A stretch of DNA of 64,000 nucleotides, from contig JANXOM010000253.1 of the NCBI GenBank assembly GCA_025353585.1, positions 1-64,000 of the forward strand. Direction: 5' to 3'. A program made the position numbers and the translations under genes. Position 1 is the stretch's first letter; each line of letters starts with the position of its first letter. Under the pieces are notes generated by a model. The model did no database searches and was not told the DNA's origin. It was given only the letters and a program-made list of their open reading frames with translations. This stretch comes from Deltaproteobacteria bacterium. Lineage in GTDB: Bacteria; Myxococcota_A; Polyangia; Haliangiales; Haliangiaceae. This document shows positions 29,206 to 38,677 of the stretch, one piece after another.

Positions 29206-29242
29206 CTCGAACCAGTGACGCGCCGGGGCTCTTCGATGCCCG

Positions 29243-30223
29243 TTACTTGATGACGACGAGGTAGTGAAACGACGCGGTGGCGCCCCAGACCGCGAAGTTG
29301 ATCCCCGTGCCGGCCTGCGTGGCGATCGACGTCGGCGCGATCGAGGCGCCACCGATCGAGCACTCGATCTTGTTCGCCCCCGTGACGCCGTGCACGGTGT
29401 AGACGGCCTCGTGGCCGGCCGCGACGTCCGGGCTGCCGCCGCCGTTGATGCCCGGGTGGAAGCCGCCGTTCCCGAACGTGACGAGGTCGTCGAACGGGTC
29501 GCCGTTGTTGGCCTCCGTGTCGATCATCTCGCCGCAGCCGGCGCCGGTGCCGAAGGTCGTCGTCCGCGAGAAGCGGGTCATCAGCGCCGCGCCGAAAAAC
29601 TCCTGGTTCGGTGTGTTCGTGAGCGCGCCGTACGTGACGCTCGTCGTGATGTACGCGTTGGGGAAGCCGAGCGAGTTGGCCCAGAAGATCTCGAGGTCGG
29701 TCCCGTGGATCACGAGCGAGCCTCCCGTGACCGTCGCCGAGACGTTGCCGGCGGATTGCCAGTCGGCGACCTCGGTCGGATTGTTGAACGGCAGGAACAA
29801 CAGGATCTGGTTGCCGCCGACCTTCGGCTGCGGATCGCACGCATCGCCGACGCCATCCGCCACTGCGCCGACGGTCGTCTCGCCGACGTCTGACTGATCG
29901 ACGTTCGCGATGTGGGGACAGTTGTCGCAGACGTCGCCGACGCCATCACCGTCCTCGTCCGCCTGCGACGCGTTCGCCGTCATGGGGCAGTTGTCGTTGC
30001 GGTCGGGAACGCCGTCACCGTCGGTGTCCACCGGCGGGGCGTCCGGCGATCCGGTATCCGCGCGCGCCGCGCCATCGACGGTCGCGTCTCCGCCCTGCGG
30101 CGGTCCGTCGTGCTGCGCCTGCGCGTCATCGCCCGCCTGGTTCCCTGCGCCCGATGGCGCGAACGAGCAGCCGGCGAGCAGGCTCACGGTCAAGACCAGC
30201 GGGCGGACGTGCATCACCTCCAT
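29243..30223 (-). CDS. Lipoprotein with thrombospondin type 3 repeats
   Basis: DTDGDGVPDRNDNCPMTANASQADEDGDGVGDVCDNCP; lipobox LLAGC. Confidence 0.8.
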   Translation of the reverse strand: MEVMHVRPLVLTVSLLAGCSFAPSGAGNQAGDDAQAQHDGPPQGGDATVDGAARADTGSPDAPPVDTDGDGVPDRNDNCPMTANASQADEDGDGVGDVCDNCPHIANVDQSDVGETTVGAVADGVGDACDPQPKVGGNQILLFLPFNNPTEVADWQSAGNVSATVTGGSLVIHGTDLEIFWANSLGFPNAYITTSVTYGALTNTPNQEFFGAALMTRFSRTTTFGTGAGCGEMIDTEANNGDPFDDLVTFGNGGFHPGINGGGSPDVAAGHEAVYTVHGVTGANKIECSIGGASIAPTSIATQAGTGINFAVWGATASFHYLVVIK

Positions 30224-30275
30224 CGTACCGCAGGATCTCCGCAGAGATCGTGGCCGAACGCACACCCCGGCGCCG

Positions 30276-33200
30276 CTATCGCCGCGAAAAGCCGGGCGCG
30301 AACACCTCGGCCATCCGCACGGGCTGCTGGATGTCCTGGCCGCTCATCCACCCCGCTGCGCCGGCGATGCGGGCCGCGCCATCCTCGTCGCCCAGGAGCT
30401 GGCCGCAGCGCAGCCGCGCGACGGCCGCGCACAGGGGGAAGTGCTGCTCGACGGAGAGCTCGGCCACGGCCTCGAGCCGTGCGATCGCGGCGCGCCGGTC
30501 GCCCGTTTGAAAGCTCGCGGCCGCGAGGAGGAGCTCGCTCCAGATCGTCGCGTAGTTGATGCGCTGGGCGGCGAGCCGGCGCGCGCGGTACTCGACCTCG
30601 GCCACGTTGCCCTCGCACGCGGCGATGCGGCCGAGCAGCCAGTCCGAGATCGCGCGCGCGATCTGGATCCGGAACAGCAGCGAGCGTTCGGCCGCGTCGA
30701 GGCCCGGCCGCGCCCACGCGCCCTGGCTCGCTCCATCACCGCGATACAGCGCGAGCTCCACGCGAGCCCGCAGCTCGAGGAAATGTTGGAGGTGGTAGCG
30801 GCCCGGCTCCGGCGCGGTCCACACGCGCTTGTCGAGCTCCGCGCCGGCGAGGTCGGGGCGGTCCTGCGCGAGCCACAGCACGTTGAACCAGCGCGTGAGG
30901 CTTGCTTCGGTGTAGCGGTCGTCGCGGCGCTGCGCGTCGCGCAGGTACGCGGTGTAGAGCGGCCGGAGCTCGCCCCACGCACCCTGGTAGTCGGTCGCGC
31001 GCAGGCGGTGCAGGCGGATCGTGGACTGCTCCCACGCCACGCCCGGCAGCGCGCGGAACCGGCCGTCGGCGTCGGTGAAGTGCGAGACGGCCGCGCGAAA
31101 GCGCCCCGCGTAGTACGCGGCGAACGCGTCCGCGAGCACGAGGTACGCGTCCATCCAGGTGTCGCGGCGGCCGCGCGCGATGCCGCGCGCCACCACGACG
31201 AGCGCCTCGGCGCGCTCGCGACCTACTTCGCCTTCCTGGGCGCGGTAGATCGCCTCGAACACGACCGCGCGCAGGAGCCGCCGCGGATCACCCGCGCCGA
31301 TCGCGAGGCGCAGCGCGCGCGCCTGGAAGTCCGCGCCCCGGACATTGTCCACGAGGATGAGGCCGATCGAGGTCGACTGGTAGACGTCGAGCTTGCGCAG
31401 GAGCGTCGCGGGGATGTCGCGCGTGGGGCGCTCGTAGAGCACGACCGGCTCGCGATCGAGCGAGGCGCGCACGGCCTCGAGGGACGCGAGCGATTCGCGC
31501 GGGCTCGCGGGGACGCGCTCCCCGAGCTGCTCGAGCACGGCGCCGAGCTCGGTGAGGCCGCGCTCGACGTGTCCGGACGCGAGGAGCTGGTCGGCGGCGC
31601 GGCGGCGGCAATCGAGCTGCGTCTCGTCGTCGACCTCGGCGCCCGCGGCGAGGAACTCGTCGGCGGCTTCCGCGCCGCGGCCCGCGCTCGCGAGCGCCTC
31701 CGCGAGCTGCACGTGGAGCGCGCGCGCGTGGACCGCATCGCGCGGGCCGGCGGCGAGGGCGGCCCGCAGGAACGCGGCCGCGCGATCGAACGCGAGGAGC
31801 GACAGGGCCCGCGCGGCGGCGCGCTCGGCGAGGTCGCGGCCGCGCGCGGCGTCGCCGGCGGCGAAGAGGTGCCGCACGACGAGCTCGGGCGAGCTCTCGC
31901 CGACGCCGGCGCGCAGCATCGCGTGCGCGAGCTTGCCCGATAGCTGCGCGAACAGGACGCACTCCATCCGCGTGACGACCGACTCGCGCACGCGGTCGTG
32001 ATAGGGCTCGAGGACGGTCTCGCCGCTCGCGTCGGCCGAGGTCTTGACGAGCCGCGCGGCCCGCACGGCCGCGATCGACGGCGCCGCGCGCGTGGCCGTG
32101 AGCGCGCCGGCGTCCGCGGCGGTCTTCTGGCCGATCGGCATGCCCGCGACGGCGATGATCTGCAACAGATGGCGCGGCTCGGCGTCGAGGGCGAGCGCGC
32201 GCTGCCACAGCGCATCGTCGAGGTGCGTCGTGGGGCCATCGCCGGCGTGCACCGCCATGTGGTGGGCGAGCTCGGCGAGGAACAGCGGGTGGCCGGCGGC
32301 CTCCCGCGCGATCTCGTCGCGGCGAGCAGGCGACGCGGCGTCCGGCGGGAGCAGGCGCTCGACGAGCTGGGCGGCGTCGGCCGGCGGCAGCGGCCCGAGC
32401 GCGATCCGGCGCGGCGTGGTGCGCGCGGCGGCGGCGAGCTCGCCACCCGGATCGAGGCGCGCCTCGCCCGTGCGCACGGACGCCAGGAACGCGAGCGGCG
32501 GCGCGCTGTCCGGGTGCAAGAGCTCGCGGAGCAGCAGCAGGCTGTCCGCATCCGCCCACTGCAGATCATCGACGAACAGGACCAGCGGCTGGCGCGCGGC
32601 GACGCGGCGGAGCACGTCGACCAGCGCCGCGAACGCCCGGGTGCGCAGCTCGAGCGCCCCGCACTCCGGCTCGGGCGCGCGCGAGGCCGCGAACAGCTTC
32701 ACGCGCCGCAGCACCGGGAAGAGGCGCCCGGCGAGCGAGGCCTCCGCCGGCACGAGATCCCACGCGAGCTCGCGGTCCATCGTCACGAGCGCGCGCGACA
32801 GCGCATCGACGATGCCGTCGAACGCCTTGTACGGCACCGTCTCCTCGGCGAAGCACCGGCCGCGCAGGATCATCGCGCCGCTATGCTCCACCTCGGCGAG
32901 GAAGTGCTTCACGAGCGCCGACTTGCCGAGGCCCGAGGGCCCCTCGACGAACACGGACACGGCGCCGCCCCGCGAGTCGGCGAGGGCCGCGCGCAGGGTC
33001 GCGAGCTCCGCGTGCCGCCCGACGAACACGTCCGCGGCGTGCGGCAGGGGCGCCGCCGCCGTGCTCCCGAGCATGCGCAGGACCTCGGGGCCGGTGGGGC
33101 GGTCGGTCGCCTGCGGCGCGAGGAGGCGCTCGCACAGCGCGGCGAGATCTGGCGGGATCCCGGCCGCGATCGTGCTCACGACCGGCGGCGGCTCGCGCTT

Positions 33201-34052
33201 CGCGGCGAGGAGCTCGGGGATCGTGCCGCCCGCGAACGGCAGCTGGTTCGTCAGCACCTCGAACAGGATCACGCCGACCGCGTACCAGTCCGCCGCCGCG
33301 CCCACGGTCGCCCCGGGCTCGCCTTGCTCGGGCGCCATGTACGCGGGCGTGCCCGCGATGCCGCGCACCTGCGCGATCTCGGCGAGGAGCGTCGCGTCCG
33401 CGACGAGCCCGAAGTCCATGATCACGACGCGGCCCGCCGGCGTGACGAGGATGTTGGCGGGCTTGAGGTCGCGATGCACCTTGCCCGCGGCGTGCAGCGC
33501 GACGAGCCCGCTCGCGAGCTGGGTGAGCGCGCGGCGCAGGCGATGCTCGTCGAACGGGAGGTCCGCGATCGCGGGCGCGAGGGCGGGGAGGAGCGGCGCG
33601 CTCGCCCGCGTCGGCACGCCGAACTCGAGCATCGTGCCGGTGTTCGGCCGCGGGACGGGTGTGAGCGCGGGGGCCGGGGTCTCGTGCGTGATCGCGTCCC
33701 GGCGGCGGCGCCGCTCGGCCGCGTAGTCCGGGCGCAGCCACGTCATGAAGTCGCAGCCTTCGACGAGCTCCATCGTGAAGAACCACTCGCCGCCGCGCTC
33801 GAACAGCTCGTAGAGGTTCACGAGGTTCGCGTGGTTGAGATCCGCGACGGAGCGGAACTCGTTCTTGAAGTGATAGAGGAACGTCGCGTCGAGCGTGCGC
33901 AGCGTCTTGAGCGCGACCGTCATGTCCCGCGTGGTGTCGTGCGCCTCGTAGACCACGCCCATGCCGCCCTCGCCGAGCGTGCGACGGATCTCGAACCGGC
34001 CGGGGTCGCCAGGCTGCACCGCCGCCAGGATACCCGCTACGGTGTCCGGCAT
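30276..34052 (-). CDS. Serine/threonine protein kinase fused to AAA ATPase and TPR-like region (PknK-like architecture)
   Basis: RTLGEGGMGVVYEAHD, VHRDLKPANILVTPAGRVVIMDFGLV, GTPAYMAPEQ; second ATPase EGPSGLGKSALVKHFL, LVLFVDDLQWADADSLLLLRELL. Confidence 0.9.
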   Translation of the reverse strand: MPDTVAGILAAVQPGDPGRFEIRRTLGEGGMGVVYEAHDTTRDMTVALKTLRTLDATFLYHFKNEFRSVADLNHANLVNLYELFERGGEWFFTMELVEGCDFMTWLRPDYAAERRRRRDAITHETPAPALTPVPRPNTGTMLEFGVPTRASAPLLPALAPAIADLPFDEHRLRRALTQLASGLVALHAAGKVHRDLKPANILVTPAGRVVIMDFGLVADATLLAEIAQVRGIAGTPAYMAPEQGEPGATVGAAADWYAVGVILFEVLTNQLPFAGGTIPELLAAKREPPPVVSTIAAGIPPDLAALCERLLAPQATDRPTGPEVLRMLGSTAAAPLPHAADVFVGRHAELATLRAALADSRGGAVSVFVEGPSGLGKSALVKHFLAEVEHSGAMILRGRCFAEETVPYKAFDGIVDALSRALVTMDRELAWDLVPAEASLAGRLFPVLRRVKLFAASRAPEPECGALELRTRAFAALVDVLRRVAARQPLVLFVDDLQWADADSLLLLRELLHPDSAPPLAFLASVRTGEARLDPGGELAAAARTTPRRIALGPLPPADAAQLVERLLPPDAASPARRDEIAREAAGHPLFLAELAHHMAVHAGDGPTTHLDDALWQRALALDAEPRHLLQIIAVAGMPIGQKTAADAGALTATRAAPSIAAVRAARLVKTSADASGETVLEPYHDRVRESVVTRMECVLFAQLSGKLAHAMLRAGVGESSPELVVRHLFAAGDAARGRDLAERAAARALSLLAFDRAAAFLRAALAAGPRDAVHARALHVQLAEALASAGRGAEAADEFLAAGAEVDDETQLDCRRRAADQLLASGHVERGLTELGAVLEQLGERVPASPRESLASLEAVRASLDREPVVLYERPTRDIPATLLRKLDVYQSTSIGLILVDNVRGADFQARALRLAIGAGDPRRLLRAVVFEAIYRAQEGEVGRERAEALVVVARGIARGRRDTWMDAYLVLADAFAAYYAGRFRAAVSHFTDADGRFRALPGVAWEQSTIRLHRLRATDYQGAWGELRPLYTAYLRDAQRRDDRYTEASLTRWFNVLWLAQDRPDLAGAELDKRVWTAPEPGRYHLQHFLELRARVELALYRGDGASQGAWARPGLDAAERSLLFRIQIARAISDWLLGRIAACEGNVAEVEYRARRLAAQRINYATIWSELLLAAASFQTGDRRAAIARLEAVAELSVEQHFPLCAAVARLRCGQLLGDEDGAARIAGAAGWMSGQDIQQPVRMAEVFAPGFSRR

Positions 34053-34971
34053 GGGCCGCTTCGACGACCGCGCGACGCAACCAGGCCGTGGTCCGGCCGA
34101 CATCTTGCGGTGGAAGTTCGGTCGGGGCGAGCCGCGCCGCGCCGACTACGCCGTGCTCGACGCCGTCCGCCCGGGCACCCAGACCGGCGGGGCCGCCGCG
34201 CTCGCCAGCGGCGAGCCGTGCGCGGTGTGGATCGGCCACGCCACGTGGGCGTTCCGGCTCGGCGGGCAGCTCGTCGTGGTCGATCCGATCTGGTCGCGCG
34301 CGATCGGCGGGGCGGTGCGGCGGCTCGTCGAGCCGGGCGTACCGCTCGCGGAGATGCCGCCGATCGACGTCGTGCTCGTCACGCACGACCACCGCGATCA
34401 CATGGATCTGCCGACGCTTCGCAAGCTCCCCGACACGGCGACCTACATCGTGCCGCTCGGCAACGGCGCGCGCCTCGGGAAGCCGAACGTCGTCGAGCTC
34501 GACTGGTGGCAGTCGCACACGCTCGGCGCGCTGACGATCACGCTCGTGCCGGCGCGCCACTGGTCGATGCGGATGCCGTGGAACCGCAACGACACGCTCT
34601 GGGGCGGCTACGTCGTGCGCGGGCCCGAGGGCGCCGCGTATCACTCGGGCGACACGGCGTGGGGCGAGCACTTCGCGGAGATCGGCCAGCGGCTCGGGCC
34701 GATCGACTGGGCGATGCTGCCGATCGGCGCCTACGCCCCGCGCTGGTTCATGGAGCCGCAGCACATGGATCCCGACGAGGCGGCGCGCGGGTTCGAGGCG
34801 CTCGGCGCGCGGAACCTGCTCGCGATGCACTGGGGCACGTTCAAGCTCCCCGACGAGGCCGTCGGCGAGCCGCCCGAGCGCCTGCGCGCGTGGTGGCAGG
34901 CGCGTGGGTTGCCGCCGGAGCGGCTGTGGATCTGCGATGTCGGCGAGGCGCGGCCGCTCAGGTCAGCTTGA
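34051..34971 (+). CDS. MBL-fold metallohydrolase (NAPE-PLD/UlaG-like)
   Basis: VWIGHATWAFRLGGQLVVVDPIW, VLVTHDHRDHMD, ARHWS, YHSGDTAWG, MHWGTFKL. Confidence 0.9.
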   Translation: MGRFDDRATQPGRGPADILRWKFGRGEPRRADYAVLDAVRPGTQTGGAAALASGEPCAVWIGHATWAFRLGGQLVVVDPIWSRAIGGAVRRLVEPGVPLAEMPPIDVVLVTHDHRDHMDLPTLRKLPDTATYIVPLGNGARLGKPNVVELDWWQSHTLGALTITLVPARHWSMRMPWNRNDTLWGGYVVRGPEGAAYHSGDTAWGEHFAEIGQRLGPIDWAMLPIGAYAPRWFMEPQHMDPDEAARGFEALGARNLLAMHWGTFKLPDEAVGEPPERLRAWWQARGLPPERLWICDVGEARPLRSA

Positions 34972-35962
34972 CGAGCGTCTTGCCGAAGTTCTTGCCCTCG
35001 AGCATGCCGATGAACGCGGCCGGGGCGTGGGCGAGGCCGTCGGTGATGCTCTCGCGCATCTTGATGCGCCCGCCTGCGAAGTGATCGCCGAGCTCGGCGA
35101 GCGCCGCCGGCCACTTGTCCATGTGCTCGCTCACGATGAAGCCGCGCAGGGTCGCGCGCGAGGTGAGCAGCGCGCCGAAGTACTTCACCGGCAGCGGCGC
35201 GCCCGTCGCGTTGTACTGCGAGACGAGCCCGCACAGCGGGATGCGCGCGAACGGGTTGAGCCGTTTGAGCACCATGTCGAGGATCGCGCCGCCGACGTTC
35301 TCGAAGTAGATGTCGATGCCATCGGGCGTGGCCGCGCGCAGCTGCTGCTCGAGGGTCGGATCGCGGTGATCGAGGCACGCGTCGAAGCCGAGCTCCGACG
35401 TCACGTACGCGCACTTCTCCGCGCCGCCCGCGATGCCGATCACGCGGCAGCCGTGGATCTTCGCGAGCTGCCCGACGACGGCCCCGACCGCGCCCGACGC
35501 GGCCGCCACCACGAGGGTCTCGCCGGCTTTCGGACAGCCGATCTCCGTGAGGCCGTACCACGCGGTGACGCCGGGCATGCCGACGGCGCCGAGGTACGCC
35601 GACGCAGAGATGCGCGAGGTGTCGACCTTCATGAGGCCCTTGCCGTCGGTGACCGCGTAGCGCTGCCAGCCGAGCGTGCCGACGACCGCCGCGCCCACGG
35701 GGAGCTTCGGGTGGTTCGATACGACCACCTCGCCGACGGTGCCGCCGATCATCACCGCGCCGAGCTCGGTCGGCTTCGCGTACGACTTCGCCTCGCTCAT
35801 GCGACCGCGCATGTATGGATCGAGCGACAGGTACGTGTTCCGCACGAGGACCTCGCCGTCGCCCGGATCGCGCAGCTCGGTCTCCACGAGGCGGAAGTCG
35901 GTCTCCGTCGGCGCGCCGACGGGCCGCGCGGCGAGGAGCACCTGCTGGTTCTTGGTCGGCAT
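34958..35962 (-). CDS. NADP-dependent MDR oxidoreductase (zinc-independent, leukotriene B4 dehydrogenase/CurA-like)
   Basis: ARPVGAPTETDFRLVE, YLSLDPYMRGRM, LGMPG-like VGMPGVTAWYGL, VVAAASGAVGAVVGQLAK, YFENVGG. Confidence 0.9.
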   Translation of the reverse strand: MPTKNQQVLLAARPVGAPTETDFRLVETELRDPGDGEVLVRNTYLSLDPYMRGRMSEAKSYAKPTELGAVMIGGTVGEVVVSNHPKLPVGAAVVGTLGWQRYAVTDGKGLMKVDTSRISASAYLGAVGMPGVTAWYGLTEIGCPKAGETLVVAAASGAVGAVVGQLAKIHGCRVIGIAGGAEKCAYVTSELGFDACLDHRDPTLEQQLRAATPDGIDIYFENVGGAILDMVLKRLNPFARIPLCGLVSQYNATGAPLPVKYFGALLTSRATLRGFIVSEHMDKWPAALAELGDHFAGGRIKMRESITDGLAHAPAAFIGMLEGKNFGKTLVKLT

Positions 35963-35997
35963 CCGCGCATGATGCCCCGGGGCGGTATCCTCCGCGC

Positions 35998-36924
35998 ATG
36001 AAGACACGCCGGATCGGCTCGCTCGAGGTGTCCATCGTCGGGCTGGGCTGCAACAACTTCGGCGGTCGGCTCGCCGCGGACGCCACGGCCGCCGTGGTCA
36101 ACGCGGCGCTCGACGCGGGGGTCACGCTGTTCGACACCGCCGACATCTACGGCAACACGCAGAGCGAGGTCCTGCTCGGCAAGGCGCTCGGCGCGCGCCG
36201 CGAGGGGATCGTCCTCGCGACGAAGTTCGGCCACGGCGCATCGGGCCTGACCGGCGGCGCCGCATACGACTACGTCAAGAGCGCGTGCGAGGCGAGCCTC
36301 CAGCGGCTCGGCACGGACCGCATCGATCTGTACCAGCTGCACACGCCGGATCCGAAGACGCCGATCGCCGCGACGCTGGCCGCGCTCGCCGAGCTGGTGC
36401 ACGAAGGCAAGGTGATCGAGATCGGCTGCTCGAACTTCACCGTGGCGCAGCTGCGCGAGGCAGCGGCGGCGGTGGCGCCGGGGACGGCCGGGTTCGCGAG
36501 CGTGCAGAACGAGCTGTCGCTTTTGCACCAGGACGGACAGGCGGACGTGCTCGCCGAGTGCGCGCACGAGAACCTCGGCTACCTGCCGTACTTCCCGCTC
36601 GCGTCCGGCATGCTGACCGGCAAGTACCTCGGCGCAGCCGCGACGACGGCGACGGGCCGGCTCGCGAACGGCGGGGCGCTCGCGGACCAGTACCGGAGCG
36701 CGGAGAACGTGGCGCGCGTGGAGCGGCTCGCGGCGCACGCGGCGGCCACCGGCCACACGCTGCTCGAGCTGGCGTTCGGCTGGCTGCTCGCGCACGGGCC
36801 GGTGGCGTCGGTGATCGCGGGCGCGACGACGGCGGATCAGGTGCGCGCGAACGTGGCCGCGGCGGGCTGGGACCTGGCCGCGGACCCCGACGCGAAGGCG
36901 GCGATCGATCGGCTCGCCCAGTGA
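35998..36924 (+). CDS. Aldo/keto reductase
   Basis: MKTRRIGSLEVSIVGLGCNNFGG, LFDTADIYG, DRIDLYQLHTPDP, EIGCSNF. Confidence 0.9.
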   Translation: MKTRRIGSLEVSIVGLGCNNFGGRLAADATAAVVNAALDAGVTLFDTADIYGNTQSEVLLGKALGARREGIVLATKFGHGASGLTGGAAYDYVKSACEASLQRLGTDRIDLYQLHTPDPKTPIAATLAALAELVHEGKVIEIGCSNFTVAQLREAAAAVAPGTAGFASVQNELSLLHQDGQADVLAECAHENLGYLPYFPLASGMLTGKYLGAAATTATGRLANGGALADQYRSAENVARVERLAAHAAATGHTLLELAFGWLLAHGPVASVIAGATTADQVRANVAAAGWDLAADPDAKAAIDRLAQ

Positions 36925-36938
36925 CGCTATCGTGAGGG

Positions 36939-37916
36939 ATGGACGAGCTCGAGGCATCGGTGCGCGCGAGCTGGAGCCGGGAGGCGATCGCGGTCTACGG
37001 CGATCACCTGCAAGCCATCGGCGATCCGCGCGGCGAGCTGGTGGCGATCGACCTGCGCATCGACGAGGGCGGCGGGTCGGCCGAAGTGCGGGCGCGGCGG
37101 ATCGAGCTCGTGGCGGCGTGGTTCGGCGATCGGTTGCCGCCGGGGATCGTGCGCCACGGGTTCGTCGACGTCGATGCGACCAGCGCGACGCCGGACTCGC
37201 AGCTCGCGCTCGCCCTCGGCGGCCCGGGCGCGGCGTACGTGCGCTCGGTGGCGATCGCGGGCCCGCCGGAGCTGCTGCACCGCGCGCTGACCATGCTCGT
37301 GGAGGCGCCGCGGCCGTGGCTGACGCGCCTCGTGCTGCGGCAGTGGAACGAGGGCAGGGGCCCGACGATCGACCACGCCGCGTGCGACCGGCTCGCGCGC
37401 GCGCTGCCGCACCTGCGGGAGCTCGAGGTGGATGGCCGGCGCGTGCTCGGCGAGCTCGTGCACCCGGCGCTGCGGCGGATGCGCGTCTCGGGCTTCGACG
37501 CGGTGGCGTCGCTCGTCGATGCGGGCGAGGCGGTGGACATCGAGGAGCTCGACTTCGCGCTGCACTGCCATTACGCGAACGAGCACGCGGCCCCGGTCGC
37601 GGCGGTGCGCCGCGGGCTGCTCGCCGCGGGTCGCTGGCGCGCGCTGCGGGCGCTGGATCTATCGCGCAACGAGCCTGGCCGCCTCGAGCCCTTCACGCTC
37701 GGCGGAGACGTCGACATCTTCGCGTTCCTGCACGAGCGCGACGTCCGCCGGCAGCTGGAGATCCTGCACCTGCCGTCGCCGGCGGCACCGGGGAGCGTGA
37801 TGTCGCTGCAGCTCGCGCTGGCCGAGATGCCGCGCCTGCGCGAGCTCGTCTTCCACGGCGCCCGCCCGGCCCTCGTCACCCACCCGTCGGCCACCGTCCG
37901 CGCCATCCCCCGCTGA
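36939..37916 (+). CDS. TIGR02996-like domain protein with LRR-like C-terminal region
   Basis: AIAVYGDHLQAIGDPRGELVAIDLRID matches the short 'Y-D-L...GDPRGE' domain; leucine-rich segments follow. Confidence 0.65.
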   Translation: MDELEASVRASWSREAIAVYGDHLQAIGDPRGELVAIDLRIDEGGGSAEVRARRIELVAAWFGDRLPPGIVRHGFVDVDATSATPDSQLALALGGPGAAYVRSVAIAGPPELLHRALTMLVEAPRPWLTRLVLRQWNEGRGPTIDHAACDRLARALPHLRELEVDGRRVLGELVHPALRRMRVSGFDAVASLVDAGEAVDIEELDFALHCHYANEHAAPVAAVRRGLLAAGRWRALRALDLSRNEPGRLEPFTLGGDVDIFAFLHERDVRRQLEILHLPSPAAPGSVMSLQLALAEMPRLRELVFHGARPALVTHPSATVRAIPR

Positions 37917-37935
37917 CGCGCCCTCACCCCTGACA

Positions 37936-37992
37936 GGGGCCTGGCCCCATTGTTAGTCCGAAGTTCGGACACGGAAAATGGGGCCTGGCCCC
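37936..37992. repeat. Palindromic REP-like element (two GGGGCCTGGCCCC cores) between convergent genes
   Basis: GGGGCCTGGCCCC at 37936-37948 and 37980-37992 flanking GTCCGAAGTTCGGAC. Confidence 0.85.
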
Positions 37993-37993
37993 A

Positions 37994-38653
37994 TCAGTCG
38001 GTGCGGCCGTGGGGCGGGACCACGATGGGCCGGACGCCCGCCGCGTCGATGTCGATGACGGTCGGCGGCCGCTCGCACTCCCAGGTCGTGACGTTCGCGA
38101 ACAGCGTCGGGCCGATCGGGAAGATGCCGCCGTCCGTGTGGATATGGCCGAACATGTGGAGGCGCGGCGGGGCGGCCTGCACGCGCGCGAGGAGATCGCG
38201 GCAGCCGATGCGGCCGGCGACGGGCGTGTGGTCCCCGATGCCGGCTGGCGGGCAATGCGTGACGAGGATGTCGAGGCCGGCGGGGATGCCGGCCCACTTC
38301 TCGGCGAGCGCGGCGCCGCGCGGCAGGTTGAAGGCCCAGTCATGGAACGCCGGCTGCCACGGGCTGCCGTAGATCCGCAGCCCGCCGACGAGCGCCTCGC
38401 CGTCCTGCAGGTACGTCACGCCCGAGAACAGCGCGCGCGCCGCGGCGGCGTCGTGCACGAACGCCCAGTCGTGGTTGCCGGCGACGAGCACCTTGTGCGC
38501 GTGCGGCAGGCTCGCGATCCACGCCGCCGCCTCCGCGAGCTCGTCGAGATCGCCGCCGCGGCACAGGTCCCCGGCGTGGACGAACACGTCGCCATCGGGG
38601 ACGTCGAGATCGCCGTGGAACAGGTGCGTGTCCGCGACCGCGACGATGCGCAT
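37994..38653 (-). CDS. Calcineurin-like metallophosphoesterase
   Basis: MRIVAVADTHLFHG, VFVHAGDLCRGG, KVLVAGNHDWAF, LVTHCPP, FGHIHTDGG. Confidence 0.9.
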   Translation of the reverse strand: MRIVAVADTHLFHGDLDVPDGDVFVHAGDLCRGGDLDELAEAAAWIASLPHAHKVLVAGNHDWAFVHDAAAARALFSGVTYLQDGEALVGGLRIYGSPWQPAFHDWAFNLPRGAALAEKWAGIPAGLDILVTHCPPAGIGDHTPVAGRIGCRDLLARVQAAPPRLHMFGHIHTDGGIFPIGPTLFANVTTWECERPPTVIDIDAAGVRPIVVPPHGRTD

Positions 38654-38677
38654 CGCCCTAGCTTACGCCGGGCCTGC

